NCBI RefSeq assembly: GCF_014203695.1
Contig: NZ_JACHJO010000001.1
Span: forward strand, 378,369-442,368
Length of the DNA stretch: 64,000 nucleotides
Reading direction: 5' to 3'
Source of the DNA: Nocardiopsis algeriensis
Lineage (GTDB): Bacteria > Actinomycetota > Actinomycetes > Streptosporangiales > Streptosporangiaceae
In this document: positions 54,605 through 63,427 of the stretch, in pieces
Position numbering within the stretch: the stretch's first letter is position 1
Layout of the letters: every line of letters starts with the position of its first letter
Translations under genes and position numbers: made by a program
Notes under the pieces: model-generated
Database searches by the model: none
What the model was told of the DNA's origin: nothing
What the model saw: the letters and a program-made list of their open reading frames with translations, nothing else

Positions 54605-55159
54605 ACGCCCTTCGTCGTCGTCTACGATGCGAACGTTCTCTACCCGAGTACGCTGCGCGACCTGCTCATCAGAGTGGCCCAGGCCGGTCTCGTCCAGGCA
54701 AGGTGGACACACCAGATCCTGGACGAGACCTTTGACAACCTCGCTCGAAACCGTCCTGACCTACCGGTCGAGGCGCTGCAGCGAACGAGAGCACTCATGA
54801 TTTCTGCGGTCCGGGACTGCCTTGTCACGGGCTATGAGCCGCTGATCGCCTCCCTGGAACTTCCTGACCCCGACGACAGGCACGTTCTGGCCGCCGCGAT
54901 CCGCGCACGCGCCCAGGTGATCGTCACGGAGAACCTGTCCGACTTCCCCCCACCAGTTCTGTCCGAGTGGGACATCGAGGCGAAGAGCCCGGACGACTTC
55001 GTCCTCGACCAGATCCACCTGGACAAGAAGGTGGTCTGGGCCTGTGCCCAGCAGATCGCCGACTCCTGGCGCAAGCCGCCCGGCACGGTGACCGACGTCC
55101 TTGCCCGCCTCCAACGCAACGGTCTGCATGGTTCTGTGGCGGAACTGCAGTCCGGGTGA
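54605..55159 (+). CDS. PIN-domain toxin, ATG apparently replaced by ACG
   Basis: A PIN toxin of about 184 residues. PFVVVYDANVLYPSTLRDLL holds the first catalytic Asp, ELPDPDDRHVLAAAI and VIVTENLSDFP hold the others, and DDFVLDQIHL and SWRKPPGTVTDVL are family-typical. It should be an RNase held by the HTH antitoxin. The frame opens after a TGA at 54578 and has no ATG, GTG or TTG before the catalytic Asp. The codon at the expected start (54605, one base after the antitoxin stop) is ACG. GTG 54674 would delete the Asp. Either initiation uses ACG, or the toxin has lost its start by one transition. Otherwise full length and intact. Confidence 0.75.
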   Translation, partial: TPFVVVYDANVLYPSTLRDLLIRVAQAGLVQARWTHQILDETFDNLARNRPDLPVEALQRTRALMISAVRDCLVTGYEPLIASLELPDPDDRHVLAAAIRARAQVIVTENLSDFPPPVLSEWDIEAKSPDDFVLDQIHLDKKVVWACAQQIADSWRKPPGTVTDVLARLQRNGLHGSVAELQSG

Positions 55160-55208
55160 CACGCGGAAGTGCCGGGTACCGCCGGCACGGCCACACCTCC
55201 CCGGGAGG

Positions 55209-55814
55209 TCAGAGCCGGACGGTCTCCCGCCCGGGGTTGGTGAGCATCCTCGGGTCGCGGTCGCGCAGCAGCGCGACGAGCGGGGCGGCGGTCCCTGCCT
55301 TCTGGACGTCGGCGCCCTCGTCGGCCTTCAGGCCGACGAGCTGGAAGAAGAGGACGATCCCGTTGTCGGTGTCCATGGCGCGGACGTCGACGTCGGGGAC
55401 GATCACCAGGGAGGTCATGTCGCCGTTGGCAGGATCTCCGCCGAGCGGTGACGGGGTGACGATCCAGTGGCCCACGTCCAGGTCGCTGCCCGAGAGGAAG
55501 TGGTCGGCCAGGGCATGGAGGACACGCAGGATCCAGGCGGGGACGGACTTGTCGCGGTCCTCGCGCGGAATGCGGCAGGTGAACTCGAAGCCCGCTCCGG
55601 AGACCCGTGGCTCGTCACTGGTCTTCTCCCCCAGCTCGGTCAGGCCGAAGGTCACCAGCAGCCAGTGCCCGTCGAGGGGGTAGGCGAGGACCCCGTCGAG
55701 TCCCCCGTCCGACGTCTCGCCCGCCGCGAACTGGATGGTCAGCGGCTGTACGTCGGGATACCGCTCCGCCCACTCCTCGTAGATCCGGATGAGTCCGGGC
55801 AGCATCTCCAGCAT
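55209..55814 (-). CDS. Suppressor-of-fused (SUFU) domain protein
   Basis: A 201-residue bacterial SUFU-domain protein: [40 protein letters not shown], then [40 protein letters not shown]. This matches the SUFU core order. In bacteria these proteins often serve as immunity factors of polymorphic toxins, and an RHS toxin is a few kilobases away, but no toxin is adjacent. ATG 55814 is the first start with the domain intact. The ribosome site is weak (GGAGAG at distance). It is followed by the plus-strand PIN gene (convergent). Confidence 0.85.
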   Translation of the reverse strand: MLEMLPGLIRIYEEWAERYPDVQPLTIQFAAGETSDGGLDGVLAYPLDGHWLLVTFGLTELGEKTSDEPRVSGAGFEFTCRIPREDRDKSVPAWILRVLHALADHFLSGSDLDVGHWIVTPSPLGGDPANGDMTSLVIVPDVDVRAMDTDNGIVLFFQLVGLKADEGADVQKAGTAAPLVALLRDRDPRMLTNPGRETVRL

Positions 55815-55909
55815 CGTGGTACCGCTCTCCGCGTCGGTGGGAAGTCGGAGTCCGAGGATACGGGCGGGGAGAGGGTGTCCGGCCGCAGGCCCGGCCGGAC
55901 ATCCCCCGG

Positions 55910-57013
55910 TCAGCGGCGGACGACCGCGTAGCCGTACTGCGCGGGCCAGGCCTGCTGTACACCCAGTTCGGCGGCGGCGCGGTGGGCCCAGTAGGGCTCG
56001 CGCAGCAGCTGCCGGCCGAGCATGACCGCGTCGGCCCGCCCGGATTCCACGATCTCCTCGGCCTGGCGGGGCTCGAGGATCAGCCCGACGGCGGAGGTGG
56101 GCAGACCGGTCTCCTTGCGCACCCGCTCGGCGAAGGGCACCTGGTAGCCGGGACCCGCGACAATGCGGGCGTCGTGGACGATGCCGCCGCTGGAGGCGTC
56201 GAGCAGGTCCACACCGCGCGCCTGGAGTTCCTTGGCCAGGCGGACGGTGTCCTCGGCGGTCCAGCCCTCGCGGGGGTCCTCGGGGTTCTCCGTCAGCCAG
56301 TCGGTGGCCGAGGTGCGGAAGAAGACGGGCAGCTCCTCCGGCCAGACCTCGCGCACGGCCTCCACCACCCGCAGGGGGAAGCGCATGCGGTTCTCGATGC
56401 TGCCGCCGTAGGCGTCGGTGCGGTGGTTGGACACGGGGGAGAGGAAGGAGTGCAGCAGGTAGCCGTGTGCCCCGTGCACCTCGACGACCTGGAACCCGGC
56501 GGCCAGGGCCCGCTCCGCCGTGGCCGCGAAGTCGGCGACCAGGCGGTCGATCTCCGCCTCGGTCAGCTCGTGCGGGGCCGAGTGCCCGGGGAAGGCCTCC
56601 GCGCTGGGGGCCACCGCCTGCCAGCCGCCCTCGGACTCCGCGAGGTGCCGACCGCCGAGCCAGGGCTTGTCCGTGGAGGCCTTGCGGCCGGCGTGGGCCA
56701 GCTGGAGGGCCGGAACGGAGCCGTGGGCGCGGATCGCCGCAGTGATCCGTGCGAAGGCCTCTTGCTGGCGGTCGTTCCACAGGCCCAGGTCCCACGGGCT
56801 GATCCGCCCGTCGGGCCGCACCCCCGTGGCCTCGGCCATCACCAGCCCGGCGCCGCCGGCCGCCCGGCTCGCCAGGTGCGCGAGGTGGAAGTCGGTGGGT
56901 GCGCCGACCGCGTCGCCCTCGGGCGCGGCCGAGTACATGCACATCGGGGCCATCCACACGCGGTTGGGGATGGTCAGCGACCGCAGGGTCAGCGGGGTGA
57001 ACAGAAGGCTCAC
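55910..57013 (-). CDS. NADH:flavin oxidoreductase (Old Yellow Enzyme, YqjM-like)
   Basis: A 367-residue FMN-dependent ene-reductase, TIM barrel. Landmarks: [20 protein letters not shown], then PMCMYSA with the FMN-tuning cysteine; [60 protein letters not shown]. It reduces activated alkenes with NAD(P)H. Length is normal for the YqjM class. GTG 57013 with GAAGGA is chosen; the longer 389-residue reading from 57079 would run through the divergent operator. An ArsR repressor diverges from it, so induction by an electrophile or stress signal is likely (inference). Confidence 0.93.
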   Translation of the reverse strand: MSLLFTPLTLRSLTIPNRVWMAPMCMYSAAPEGDAVGAPTDFHLAHLASRAAGGAGLVMAEATGVRPDGRISPWDLGLWNDRQQEAFARITAAIRAHGSVPALQLAHAGRKASTDKPWLGGRHLAESEGGWQAVAPSAEAFPGHSAPHELTEAEIDRLVADFAATAERALAAGFQVVEVHGAHGYLLHSFLSPVSNHRTDAYGGSIENRMRFPLRVVEAVREVWPEELPVFFRTSATDWLTENPEDPREGWTAEDTVRLAKELQARGVDLLDASSGGIVHDARIVAGPGYQVPFAERVRKETGLPTSAVGLILEPRQAEEIVESGRADAVMLGRQLLREPYWAHRAAAELGVQQAWPAQYGYAVVRR

Positions 57014-57058
57014 GGTGCATCCTTCAGGTCGTCGGACGGGACCTTGGTACGATAAACG

Positions 57059-57092
57059 TCGTACTACGATGGTTGTCAAACTACGACGTCGT
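57059..57092. promoter_or_regulatory. Palindromes between the OYE and ArsR genes, likely ArsR operator
   Basis: TCGTACTACGA (57059-57069) and ACGACGTCGT (57083-57092), both perfect palindromes, in a 116-base divergent region. They are placed to block both promoters. Confidence 0.55.
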
Positions 57093-57129
57093 TCGTACTT
57101 TGTGACGTGAGCCGCAGGGAGGTCGGAGC

Positions 57130-57465
57130 ATGTCCGCGAGCAGGCAGACGGCGTCGGGTCGGCAACTGCACCACCCCGACCGCGACGAGATCCAGCTGGA
57201 AGCAGTACTGAGCGCCCTGGCCGACCCGGTGCGCCTGCGCATCGTGCGCGCCCTGGCCCAGGGGCACGACGACATGGCCTGCATCGCCTTCGACCTGCCC
57301 GTGAGCAAGTCCACCTCCACCCACCACTTCCGTGTGCTGCGCGAGGCCGGCGTGATCCGGCAGCACTACGAGGGGACCTCGCGCCTGAGCCGCCTGCGCG
57401 AGGAGGACCTGGAGGCGCGCATGCCGGGCCTGCTCACAGCGGTCCTGAACGCCGAGGGAGCCTGA
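57130..57465 (+). CDS. ArsR-family HTH repressor
   Basis: A 111-residue winged-helix protein: LEAVLSALADPVRLRIVRAL, DLPVSKSTSTHHFRVLREAG, VIRQHYEGTSRLSRLREEDL. There is no cysteine pair of the metal-sensing ELCVCDL type, and the single Cys is in DMACIAFD, so it probably senses a redox signal or small molecule rather than arsenic. ATG 57130 has CAGGGAGGTCGG upstream. It diverges from the Old Yellow Enzyme gene, with palindromes in between, and very likely controls it. Confidence 0.9.
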   Translation: MSASRQTASGRQLHHPDRDEIQLEAVLSALADPVRLRIVRALAQGHDDMACIAFDLPVSKSTSTHHFRVLREAGVIRQHYEGTSRLSRLREEDLEARMPGLLTAVLNAEGA

Positions 57466-58333
57466 GGACCAGGTCGTCCCCGGGTGAGGACCGGCACCCC
57501 GTTGTTCGGCCTAGCCTTGGACATTCCGACGGGGCCATCGGTACTGCCGAGCCGTTCCCGAACAGGTCTCCGGGGGCTCCTTCAGGCCCCAATCAGAGCC
57601 ATGGCCAGACAGAACGGGTTGATGCGGGCAAGACCCCAGACTCTGACCTGACCGAAACCAGGAGGCGGCAGGACGCCGGAGCGTCCTGGTTCTCACTCCC
57701 CGGCACCCTGGGAAACTTCGCCCCCGCGCGGGCGGCCCCTTCCCGCCGCACCCGGAAGAGGGCCGGACCGCCTACCCCGGCTCCAGTTCCCGCGGAGGCA
57801 GAGGGGGATCGCCCGAATTCCCTGGTCAGCCTGCACCAGTCCTGCCCCGCGCCCTGGACCACGGCCCCCCCGACCCGAGGATCTTCTTGCTCCGGCGCGC
57901 CCATCCGCCGAAGTGTCATACACCACAGCGGTTTCGCAGAACCTCGGAAAAATTGCCCGAAAAACCTGCCCCTCGGACAGAACTTTTTCCCCGAACCCTT
58001 GCGGGACTCTCGGCCCGAGCCATTACGTAAACCGGGCACCGTCCTTTCACCTGGACATTTATCGGAGCCTTACACGCCGCCCTGGGCGGCCCTTCGGGGC
58101 GATGCGGAGAGTCACAGGCCGTCACAGCTCTCCGCCCTTGCGGAGCACCTGGAAGAGCTCCCAATCGGGTGCTAGTATCACCATTGTTCTCAGGGGCGAA
58201 AGCCCCGCTGGAATCCCAAAGCAATTCCGGCACCGCGTGAATCCCAGAGCATTGGGCGGCCATTTCCGCTCTGCTGTGCACTCTCGGATCCCGGCGCTTA
58301 ATCTTCCGGATTCCACAGAGAGAAAAGAACATC
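57466..58333. other. Long intergenic region
   Basis: About 870 bases. Open frames on both strands are Arg/Ser/Gly-rich and unconvincing. GTGCTAGTATC at 58169-58179 resembles an extended -10 and is repeated in front of the paralogous gene. Nothing else recognised. Confidence 0.4.
58169..58179 (+). promoter_or_regulatory. Possible -10 element (GTGCTAGTATC)
   Basis: TAGTAT in the form GTGCTAGTATC, 155-165 bases before the lipoprotein ATG. A near-identical GTGCTAGCATC stands at a similar distance (59234-59244) before the second lipoprotein gene. Confidence 0.4.
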
Positions 58334-59080
58334 ATGAACTTCGGCATCCGCCTCTCCTTCGCCTCCCTCGCCGCGGCCGGCCTTCTCGCCACCGCCACCG
58401 GCTGCATGGACGAGGAGACGGTGTCCGCGGCCCTGGAGACCGCTGCCGAGCAGGTCGCGGCCAGCGAAGGCGTCAACGAGACCCTCACCGGTGAGCTGTC
58501 CTACCTCACGCCCGGCGAGTACATCGTCAACGACCAGGCCTTCTTCGTCTCGGAGGACACCGAGATCACCGGCGGCATCTACTCCTGCTACACCGACGGC
58601 GGCCCCAGCACGGACGAGAACGGCAACGCCGTTGTCTCCTGCACCGCGTCCGAGCTCGAGGAGACCCTCGCGTCCGGCACGACCGTCTTCGCGGAGGTCG
58701 TGATCGTCGACGGCGTCGCCCAGAGCATCACCGAGTACGGGTCGACCGCGCCCGAGTCCGGCGAGGGCTCCGCCGACGGCTCGGGCGGTGGAGAGGTCGG
58801 TGTGAGCGGGAGCCTCGCCGGTGAGCTGTCCTACCTCGCGCCCGGCGAGTACATCGTCAACGACCAGGCCTTCTTCGTCTCGGACAGCACCGAGATCACC
58901 GGCGGCATCTACTCCTGCTACACCGACGGCGGCCCCAGCACGGACGAGAACGGCAACGCCGCTGTCTCCTGCCCGCTGTCCGACTTCGAGGAGACCCTCG
59001 AGTCCGGCACGATCGTCTTCGCCGAGGTCGTGATCGTCGACGGCGTCGCCCAGAGCATCACCGAGTACGAGACGTACTGA
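58334..59080 (+). CDS. Lipoprotein with two tandem copies of a beta-rich domain
   Basis: A 248-residue lipoprotein. A signal peptide with lipobox ATATGC (Cys 24) leads to two nearly identical 83-residue domains (about 53-136 and 163-246), each with GELSYLxPGEYIVNDQAFFV, DTEITGGIYSCYTDGGPS, and VVIVDGVAQSITEY. A Ser/Gly/Glu linker separates them. The repeats are almost identical in DNA as well, 330 bases apart. Each has two cysteines. The domain resembles small beta-barrel DUF-type repeats of surface lipoproteins; function unknown. ATG 58334 follows AGAGAGAAAAGAA. A hairpin with T-run ends the gene. A paralogue follows. Confidence 0.85.
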   Translation: MNFGIRLSFASLAAAGLLATATGCMDEETVSAALETAAEQVAASEGVNETLTGELSYLTPGEYIVNDQAFFVSEDTEITGGIYSCYTDGGPSTDENGNAVVSCTASELEETLASGTTVFAEVVIVDGVAQSITEYGSTAPESGEGSADGSGGGEVGVSGSLAGELSYLAPGEYIVNDQAFFVSDSTEITGGIYSCYTDGGPSTDENGNAAVSCPLSDFEETLESGTIVFAEVVIVDGVAQSITEYETY

Positions 59081-59385
59081 TCCTCTCGGGACCACGGGTC
59101 TCCGGCGCCTGGCGCCGGGGGCCCTTTTCCGTTTCCGAGGCCCCGGCTCCGGGGCCTGGACACCGGACGCCGGGAAGAGAGCGCAGGTCGGCCCGCCCGC
59201 CCCCGGCGCGGCCCCGGGGCAGACCTTCCGGTAGTGCTAGCATCTTCGCGTTCTCGGGGCCGGCGCGCTCGCCGGTCCCCTCACCGGGCTCCGCCTCCTC
59301 AGGTCCGCAGCGGCAGGCCCCGCCTCCGCTCCCCCGGAAACCGCTCCACCGCCCCCGGTTCCGCCGCACAGCAGAAACGACGAGT
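59081..59385. other. Intergenic region between the lipoprotein genes
   Basis: About 305 bases. It holds the terminator hairpins at 59102-59157 and a possible -10 GTGCTAGCATC at 59234-59244 for the next gene. Confidence 0.45.
59102..59127 (+). terminator. Rho-independent terminator after the first lipoprotein gene
   Basis: CCGGCG pairs with CGCCGG around CCTGG, followed by GGGGCCCTTTT. A second hairpin, AGGCCCCGG/CCGGGGCCT, lies at 59138-59157. Confidence 0.65.
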
Positions 59386-60162
59386 ATGAACCCCGGTACT
59401 CACCCCCTTCTCCTCGCGTCCGCCGCCGTCCTCCTCCTCGTGGGGACCGGCTGCTCCGGAGAGGAGGAAGCGCCCTCCGGTGCGGGGAGCGCGGTCCGCG
59501 AGGCCGGGGACGACAACACCGAGGTCCTCAGGGGCGAGGTCTCCTATCTCGGCCCCGGCGAGTACGCCGTCGGCGAGCAGGCGTTCTCCATGTCCTCCGA
59601 CACCCTGATCTTCGCCGGCATCCACGCCTGCCTTCCCGAGGACGGCCCGAGCACCGACGGGGACGGGAACGGCGTGGTGGAGTGCAGCCACCAGGACTTC
59701 GAGGCCTTCCTCCAGGAGGGCTCCACCGTCCTGGCCGAGGTGAAGGTCGAGGAGGGGGTCGCCGACTCGATCACCGAGTACGAGGAGGCGCCCGAGCCGT
59801 CCCCGGACACGGAGGCTCCCGAGGAGTCGGAACCCGCCGGGGCCGGCGAGGACGCGGGCGGGGAGCAGGCCTCGGCGGGGGACGGGTTCACCGGTGCGCT
59901 CGCGGGGCAGTTCCAGTACGTCGGCCCGGGCGAGTACGCCGTCGACGGCCAGTCCTTCCTCGTCACCGCGGACACCAAGATCCTCGCCGGCCTCTACGCC
60001 TGCCCCGTCGCGGGCGCGTCCGCCACCGTGGGCAGCTACGGCGACGTCCCCTGCGGCAGCGACCTGTTCGAGCAGGCCATGGCCGCCGGCACGGAGGTCT
60101 TCGCCGAGGTCGCCGTGACGGGCGGCACCGCCGACAGCATCGCCGAGTACGGGGTCCTCTGA
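59386..60162 (+). CDS. Lipoprotein paralogue, two diverged copies of the same domain
   Basis: A 258-residue lipoprotein with lipobox VGTGC. It has two diverged copies of the domain seen in the previous gene (about 47-130 and 172-256): [34 protein letters not shown], then [20 protein letters not shown] and [17 protein letters not shown]. The two halves are joined by a Glu/Pro/Ala-rich linker. Copy 1 keeps the [11 protein letters not shown] loop; copy 2 lacks it. It probably arose by duplication of the neighbour. Its function is unknown. The ATG start (59386) has only a weak ribosome site. Confidence 0.85.
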   Translation: MNPGTHPLLLASAAVLLLVGTGCSGEEEAPSGAGSAVREAGDDNTEVLRGEVSYLGPGEYAVGEQAFSMSSDTLIFAGIHACLPEDGPSTDGDGNGVVECSHQDFEAFLQEGSTVLAEVKVEEGVADSITEYEEAPEPSPDTEAPEESEPAGAGEDAGGEQASAGDGFTGALAGQFQYVGPGEYAVDGQSFLVTADTKILAGLYACPVAGASATVGSYGDVPCGSDLFEQAMAAGTEVFAEVAVTGGTADSIAEYGVL

Positions 60163-60259
60163 GCCCGGCCGCCGCGACCTCGTCCGGCACGCTCCCGGGC
60201 CCGACCACCGCGACCACCGTCGTAAGGGGCATGGTCCTCCGGCCTCGCCCTCCCTACTA

Positions 60260-60273
60260 TGGGAGCGCTCCCG
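60260..60273. promoter_or_regulatory. CebR/CelR-type operator (TGGGAGCGCTCCCG)
   Basis: Matches 13 of 14 bases of the published TGGGAGCGCTCCCA operator of the cellobiose repressors CebR (Streptomyces) and CelR (Thermobifida). The palindrome extends with CTA/TAG on each side (60257-60276). It is about 170 bases before the acyl-CoA dehydrogenase ATG, with no sugar gene nearby. Confidence 0.5.
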
Positions 60274-60369
60274 TAGGCCCCTTGCGCCCCTTACGGCGCC
60301 TTCCGCCCCACGTCAATGTGCCTTTGGGGACATAAGTCCCTGCCCCCACTGGCGCCGGTGGCTACTCGG

Positions 60370-60391
60370 TAGTAACATTGTTTTGTTACTA
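60370..60391. promoter_or_regulatory. Inverted repeat operator before fadE (TAGTAACA-6-TGTTACTA)
   Basis: Perfect 8-base arms around TTGTTT. The flanks repeat CTACTCGGTAG and CTAGTCGGTAG. It is centred about 65 bases before the ATG at 60446, typical for a TetR-family lipid regulator. Confidence 0.65.
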
Positions 60392-60445
60392 GTCGGTAGA
60401 TCCGCGTGTACAGACACCGCGGCCAGGGACACAGCGGAGCTGTCC

Positions 60446-62263
60446 ATGACGCATTACAAGAGCAACCTGCGCGACATCGAGTTCAACCTCTTCGAGCTCT
60501 TCAAGCGCCAGGACATCCTGGGCCAGGGCCCCTTCGAGGAGCTGGACGAGGAGACCGCCCGGACCATCCTGGACGAGGTCAACCGCCTCGCCACGGGCGT
60601 CGTCGCGGAGTCCTTCGAGGACGCGGACCGCAACCCGCCCGTCTTCGACCCCAAGACCAACTCGGTGAAGATGCCCGAGAGCCTGAAGAAGTCCTACCAG
60701 GCCTACATGGACGCCGGCTGGTACAACCTCGACCTCTCCCCCGAGCTCGGCGGCCTGGGTGCCCCCCGCTCCCTCGTCTGGGCCGCGGCCGAGCTCATCC
60801 TCGGTGCCAACCCCGCCGTCCACATGTACTCGGCCGGCCCCGGCTTCGCGAGCATCCTCTTCTCCGAGGGCAACGAGAAGCAGAAGGAGTTCGCCAAGCT
60901 CGCCATCGAGCGCGGCTGGGGCGCCACCATGGTGCTGACCGAGCCGGACGCGGGCTCCGACGTGGGCGCCGGCCGCACCAAGGCCGTCGACCAGGGTGAC
61001 GGCACCTGGCACATCGAGGGTGTCAAGCGCTTCATCACCTCGGCCGAGCACGACATGAGCGAGAACATCTTCCACCTGGTGCTCGCCCGCCCCGAGGGCG
61101 CCGGCCCCGGCACCAAGGGCCTCTCGCTCTTCCTCGTGCCCAAGTACCTGGTCAACGAGGACGGCTCGCTCGGTGAGCGCAACGGCGCCTACGTGACCAA
61201 CGTCGAGCACAAGATGGGCCTCAAGGCCTCCACCACCTGCGAGCTGACCTTCGGCGACAAGCACCCCGCCATCGGCTACCTCGTCGGCGACAAGCACGAC
61301 GGCATCCGCCAGATGTTCCTCATCATCGAGTACGCGCGCATGATGGTCGGCACGAAGGCGATCGCCACCCTGTCCACCGGTTACCTCAACGCCCTGGAGT
61401 ACGCCAAGGAGCGCGTGCAGGGCAACGACCTGGCCGGCGGCAAGGGCTCCCCCAAGGTCACCATCACCCACCACCCGGATGTGCGCCGCAGCCTGATGAC
61501 GCAGAAGGCCTACGTCGAGGCCATGCGCGCCCTGGTGATGCTCACCGCCACCCAGCAGGACGCCATCCAGATCGCCAAGGCCAAGGGCGAGGACCACTCC
61601 GCGCTGGAGGCGATGAACGACCTGCTGCTGCCGATCGTCAAGGGTGTGGGCTCCGAGCGCTCCTACGCGCTGCTCGCCGAGTCCCTCCAGACCCTGGGCG
61701 GCTCCGGCTTCCTGCAGGAGTACCCGATCGAGCAGTACATCCGCGACGCCAAGATCGACACCCTGTACGAGGGCACCACGGCCATCCAGGCCCAGGACTT
61801 CTTCTTCCGCAAGATCCTGAAGAACGGCGGCCAGGCCCTCGGCACGCTGGCCGGCGAGATGAAGGCCTTCGCCCAGAGCGAGGCCGGCAACGGCCAGCTC
61901 AAGGAGGAGCGCAAGCTGCTCCTCGAGGGCATCGAGAACGTCGAGAAGATCGTCGAGCTCATGGTCGGCCACGCCATGGCCGGCGCCGAGAACCCCCGTG
62001 AGCTCTACAAGGTCGGCCTGAACTCCGTCCGCCTGCTCATGGTCTTCGGCGACGTCGTCCTCGCCTGGCTGCTGCTGCGCCAGGCCGAGATCGCCCTCGG
62101 CAGCATCGACGGCGCCGACGAGGCCGACAAGGACTTCTACACCGGCAAGATCGCCGCCGCGCGCTTCTTCGCCGACCAGTTCCTGCCGCGCATCGCCGCC
62201 GAGCGCCGCATCGCCGAGGCCGTCACCAACGACCTCATGGAGGTTCCCGAGTCCGCCTTCTAG
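60446..62263 (+). CDS. fadE: Acyl-CoA dehydrogenase, FadE5-like
   Basis: A 605-residue flavoprotein that catalyses the first beta-oxidation step. It is closely like mycobacterial FadE5 over its whole length: [127 protein letters not shown] (catalytic Glu). The C-terminal extension of about 170 residues is typical of this class. ATG 60446 with GGAG ten bases upstream is chosen; a longer frame from 60383 runs through the operator. It is monocistronic, ended by a strong hairpin. Regulation by the palindrome at 60370 is likely. Confidence 0.96.
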   Translation: MTHYKSNLRDIEFNLFELFKRQDILGQGPFEELDEETARTILDEVNRLATGVVAESFEDADRNPPVFDPKTNSVKMPESLKKSYQAYMDAGWYNLDLSPELGGLGAPRSLVWAAAELILGANPAVHMYSAGPGFASILFSEGNEKQKEFAKLAIERGWGATMVLTEPDAGSDVGAGRTKAVDQGDGTWHIEGVKRFITSAEHDMSENIFHLVLARPEGAGPGTKGLSLFLVPKYLVNEDGSLGERNGAYVTNVEHKMGLKASTTCELTFGDKHPAIGYLVGDKHDGIRQMFLIIEYARMMVGTKAIATLSTGYLNALEYAKERVQGNDLAGGKGSPKVTITHHPDVRRSLMTQKAYVEAMRALVMLTATQQDAIQIAKAKGEDHSALEAMNDLLLPIVKGVGSERSYALLAESLQTLGGSGFLQEYPIEQYIRDAKIDTLYEGTTAIQAQDFFFRKILKNGGQALGTLAGEMKAFAQSEAGNGQLKEERKLLLEGIENVEKIVELMVGHAMAGAENPRELYKVGLNSVRLLMVFGDVVLAWLLLRQAEIALGSIDGADEADKDFYTGKIAAARFFADQFLPRIAAERRIAEAVTNDLMEVPESAF

Positions 62264-62298
62264 GCGCGCTCTCCCCTTCGGGGAACCCTCGCATCATC

Positions 62299-62329
62299 GC
62301 GGGCGGGACGGCTCTGCCGTCCCGCCCGC
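62299..62329 (+). terminator. Terminator of the acyl-CoA dehydrogenase gene
   Basis: GCGGGCGGGACGG and CCGTCCCGCCCGC form a perfect 13-bp stem with loop CTCTG, 36 bases after the stop. It is followed by TCTGCGTTCTC. Confidence 0.75.
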
Positions 62330-62472
62330 TCTGCGTTCTCCGCCCGGTCCGCGGGGCCCCGTCCCACCGGCGTAACCCCGCACGGCCGCGGGCGCCCGCG
62401 CGTGTACGGGAGGGCGGCGCGGGTAGCTGGCACACCCGAGCGCCTCGGGGGAAGGCGCGGAAGGGGGACAGC

Positions 62473-63312
62473 ATGGCCGGGAACGGTGACGGCCGCGTGG
62501 CCGGTGTGAACGCGTTCGACGACTACGACCGCGTGGCGGTCGTGACGGGGGCCGACAGCGGGATCGGCAGGGCGACCGCGGTGCGCCTGGCCCACGAGGG
62601 CTTCGACATCGGCATCACCTACCACGAGGACGAGGAGGGTGTGCGCAAGACCGAGGAGGAGGCCCGCGCGGCGGGCCGCCGGGTCGCGGTGCGCCGCCAC
62701 GACCTCACCGACCCCGTGCGCGGGTCGGAGGCCGTCAAGGGGCTGATCGACGAGCTGGGCGGCATCGGGGTCCTGGTCAACAACGCGGGGACCGGTTCGG
62801 GGGAGCCTCTGCTGGACACCGGCTACGAGCGCTGGCGCCAGGTGTTCTCGGTCGACCTGGACGGGCCGTTCCTGTGCTCGAAGATCGCCGCCGCGCACAT
62901 GCGCGACGCCGGGCGGGGCGGGCGCATCGTCAACGTCAGCAGCGTCCACGAGGAGTTCCCCCGTGTGAACGCCGGCGCCTACTGCGCCGCCAAGGGCGGT
63001 CTGAAGCTCCTGACGCGCGTCCTGGCGCTGGAGCTGGGCCTGTACGGCATCACGGCCAACACGGTGGCGCCCGGTGAGATCGCCACGCCCATGACGGACC
63101 AGCACGAGGAGGAGCCGGCGCTGGACTCCCGGGCGGGCTATCCGGTCTCCCGGCCGGGCCACGCCTACGAGGTGGCCGACGCCATCGCCTTCCTGGCGAG
63201 GCCGGGCTCCTCCTACGTCACGGGGGCGTCGCTGTTCGTCGACGGCGGCCTGACCCTCATGGGGCCGCAGGCCGGCGGCGCCCTCCAGGACGCCACCTGG
63301 CGCGCGGGATGA
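62473..63312 (+). CDS. Short-chain dehydrogenase/reductase (FabG-like)
   Basis: A 279-residue classical SDR: cofactor motif VAVVTGADSGIGRATAVRL, LVNNAGTGSG, catalytic Ser in RIVNVSSVHEEFPRVNAG, YxxxK in AYCAAKGGLKLL, ITANTVAPGEIATPM, and the C-terminal SSYVTGASLFVDGGLTLMG. It carries a His/Glu-containing insert after SSV that resembles SDRs of the glucose-dehydrogenase-like subfamily. The substrate is unknown. ATG 62473 follows AAGGGGGA. It is convergent with the MFS gene. About 115 bases of GC-rich sequence with short inverted repeats separate the stops. Confidence 0.9.
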   Translation: MAGNGDGRVAGVNAFDDYDRVAVVTGADSGIGRATAVRLAHEGFDIGITYHEDEEGVRKTEEEARAAGRRVAVRRHDLTDPVRGSEAVKGLIDELGGIGVLVNNAGTGSGEPLLDTGYERWRQVFSVDLDGPFLCSKIAAAHMRDAGRGGRIVNVSSVHEEFPRVNAGAYCAAKGGLKLLTRVLALELGLYGITANTVAPGEIATPMTDQHEEEPALDSRAGYPVSRPGHAYEVADAIAFLARPGSSYVTGASLFVDGGLTLMGPQAGGALQDATWRAG

Positions 63313-63427
63313 CCCGACCGGGTCCCGGGCCGCGCGGCGGGCGGCCCGGCCCCCGGCGGCCCTCACAGGGCCCTCCGCGCCTTCGGGCGCCCTCCGGCGC
63401 GCCGGCCGGGAGCGCGGACCCGGGACC

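Noticed and set aside
57593-58488. 148- and 190-codon frames on the minus strand in the 57466-58333 gap
   Set aside because: Basic, low-complexity composition, no family pattern, and no ribosome site noticed.
2645-62329. GC hairpins as CRISPR or tRNA signals
   Set aside because: No repeat-spacer pattern and no cloverleaf or CCA/T-loop motif found; they are single terminator-like stems.
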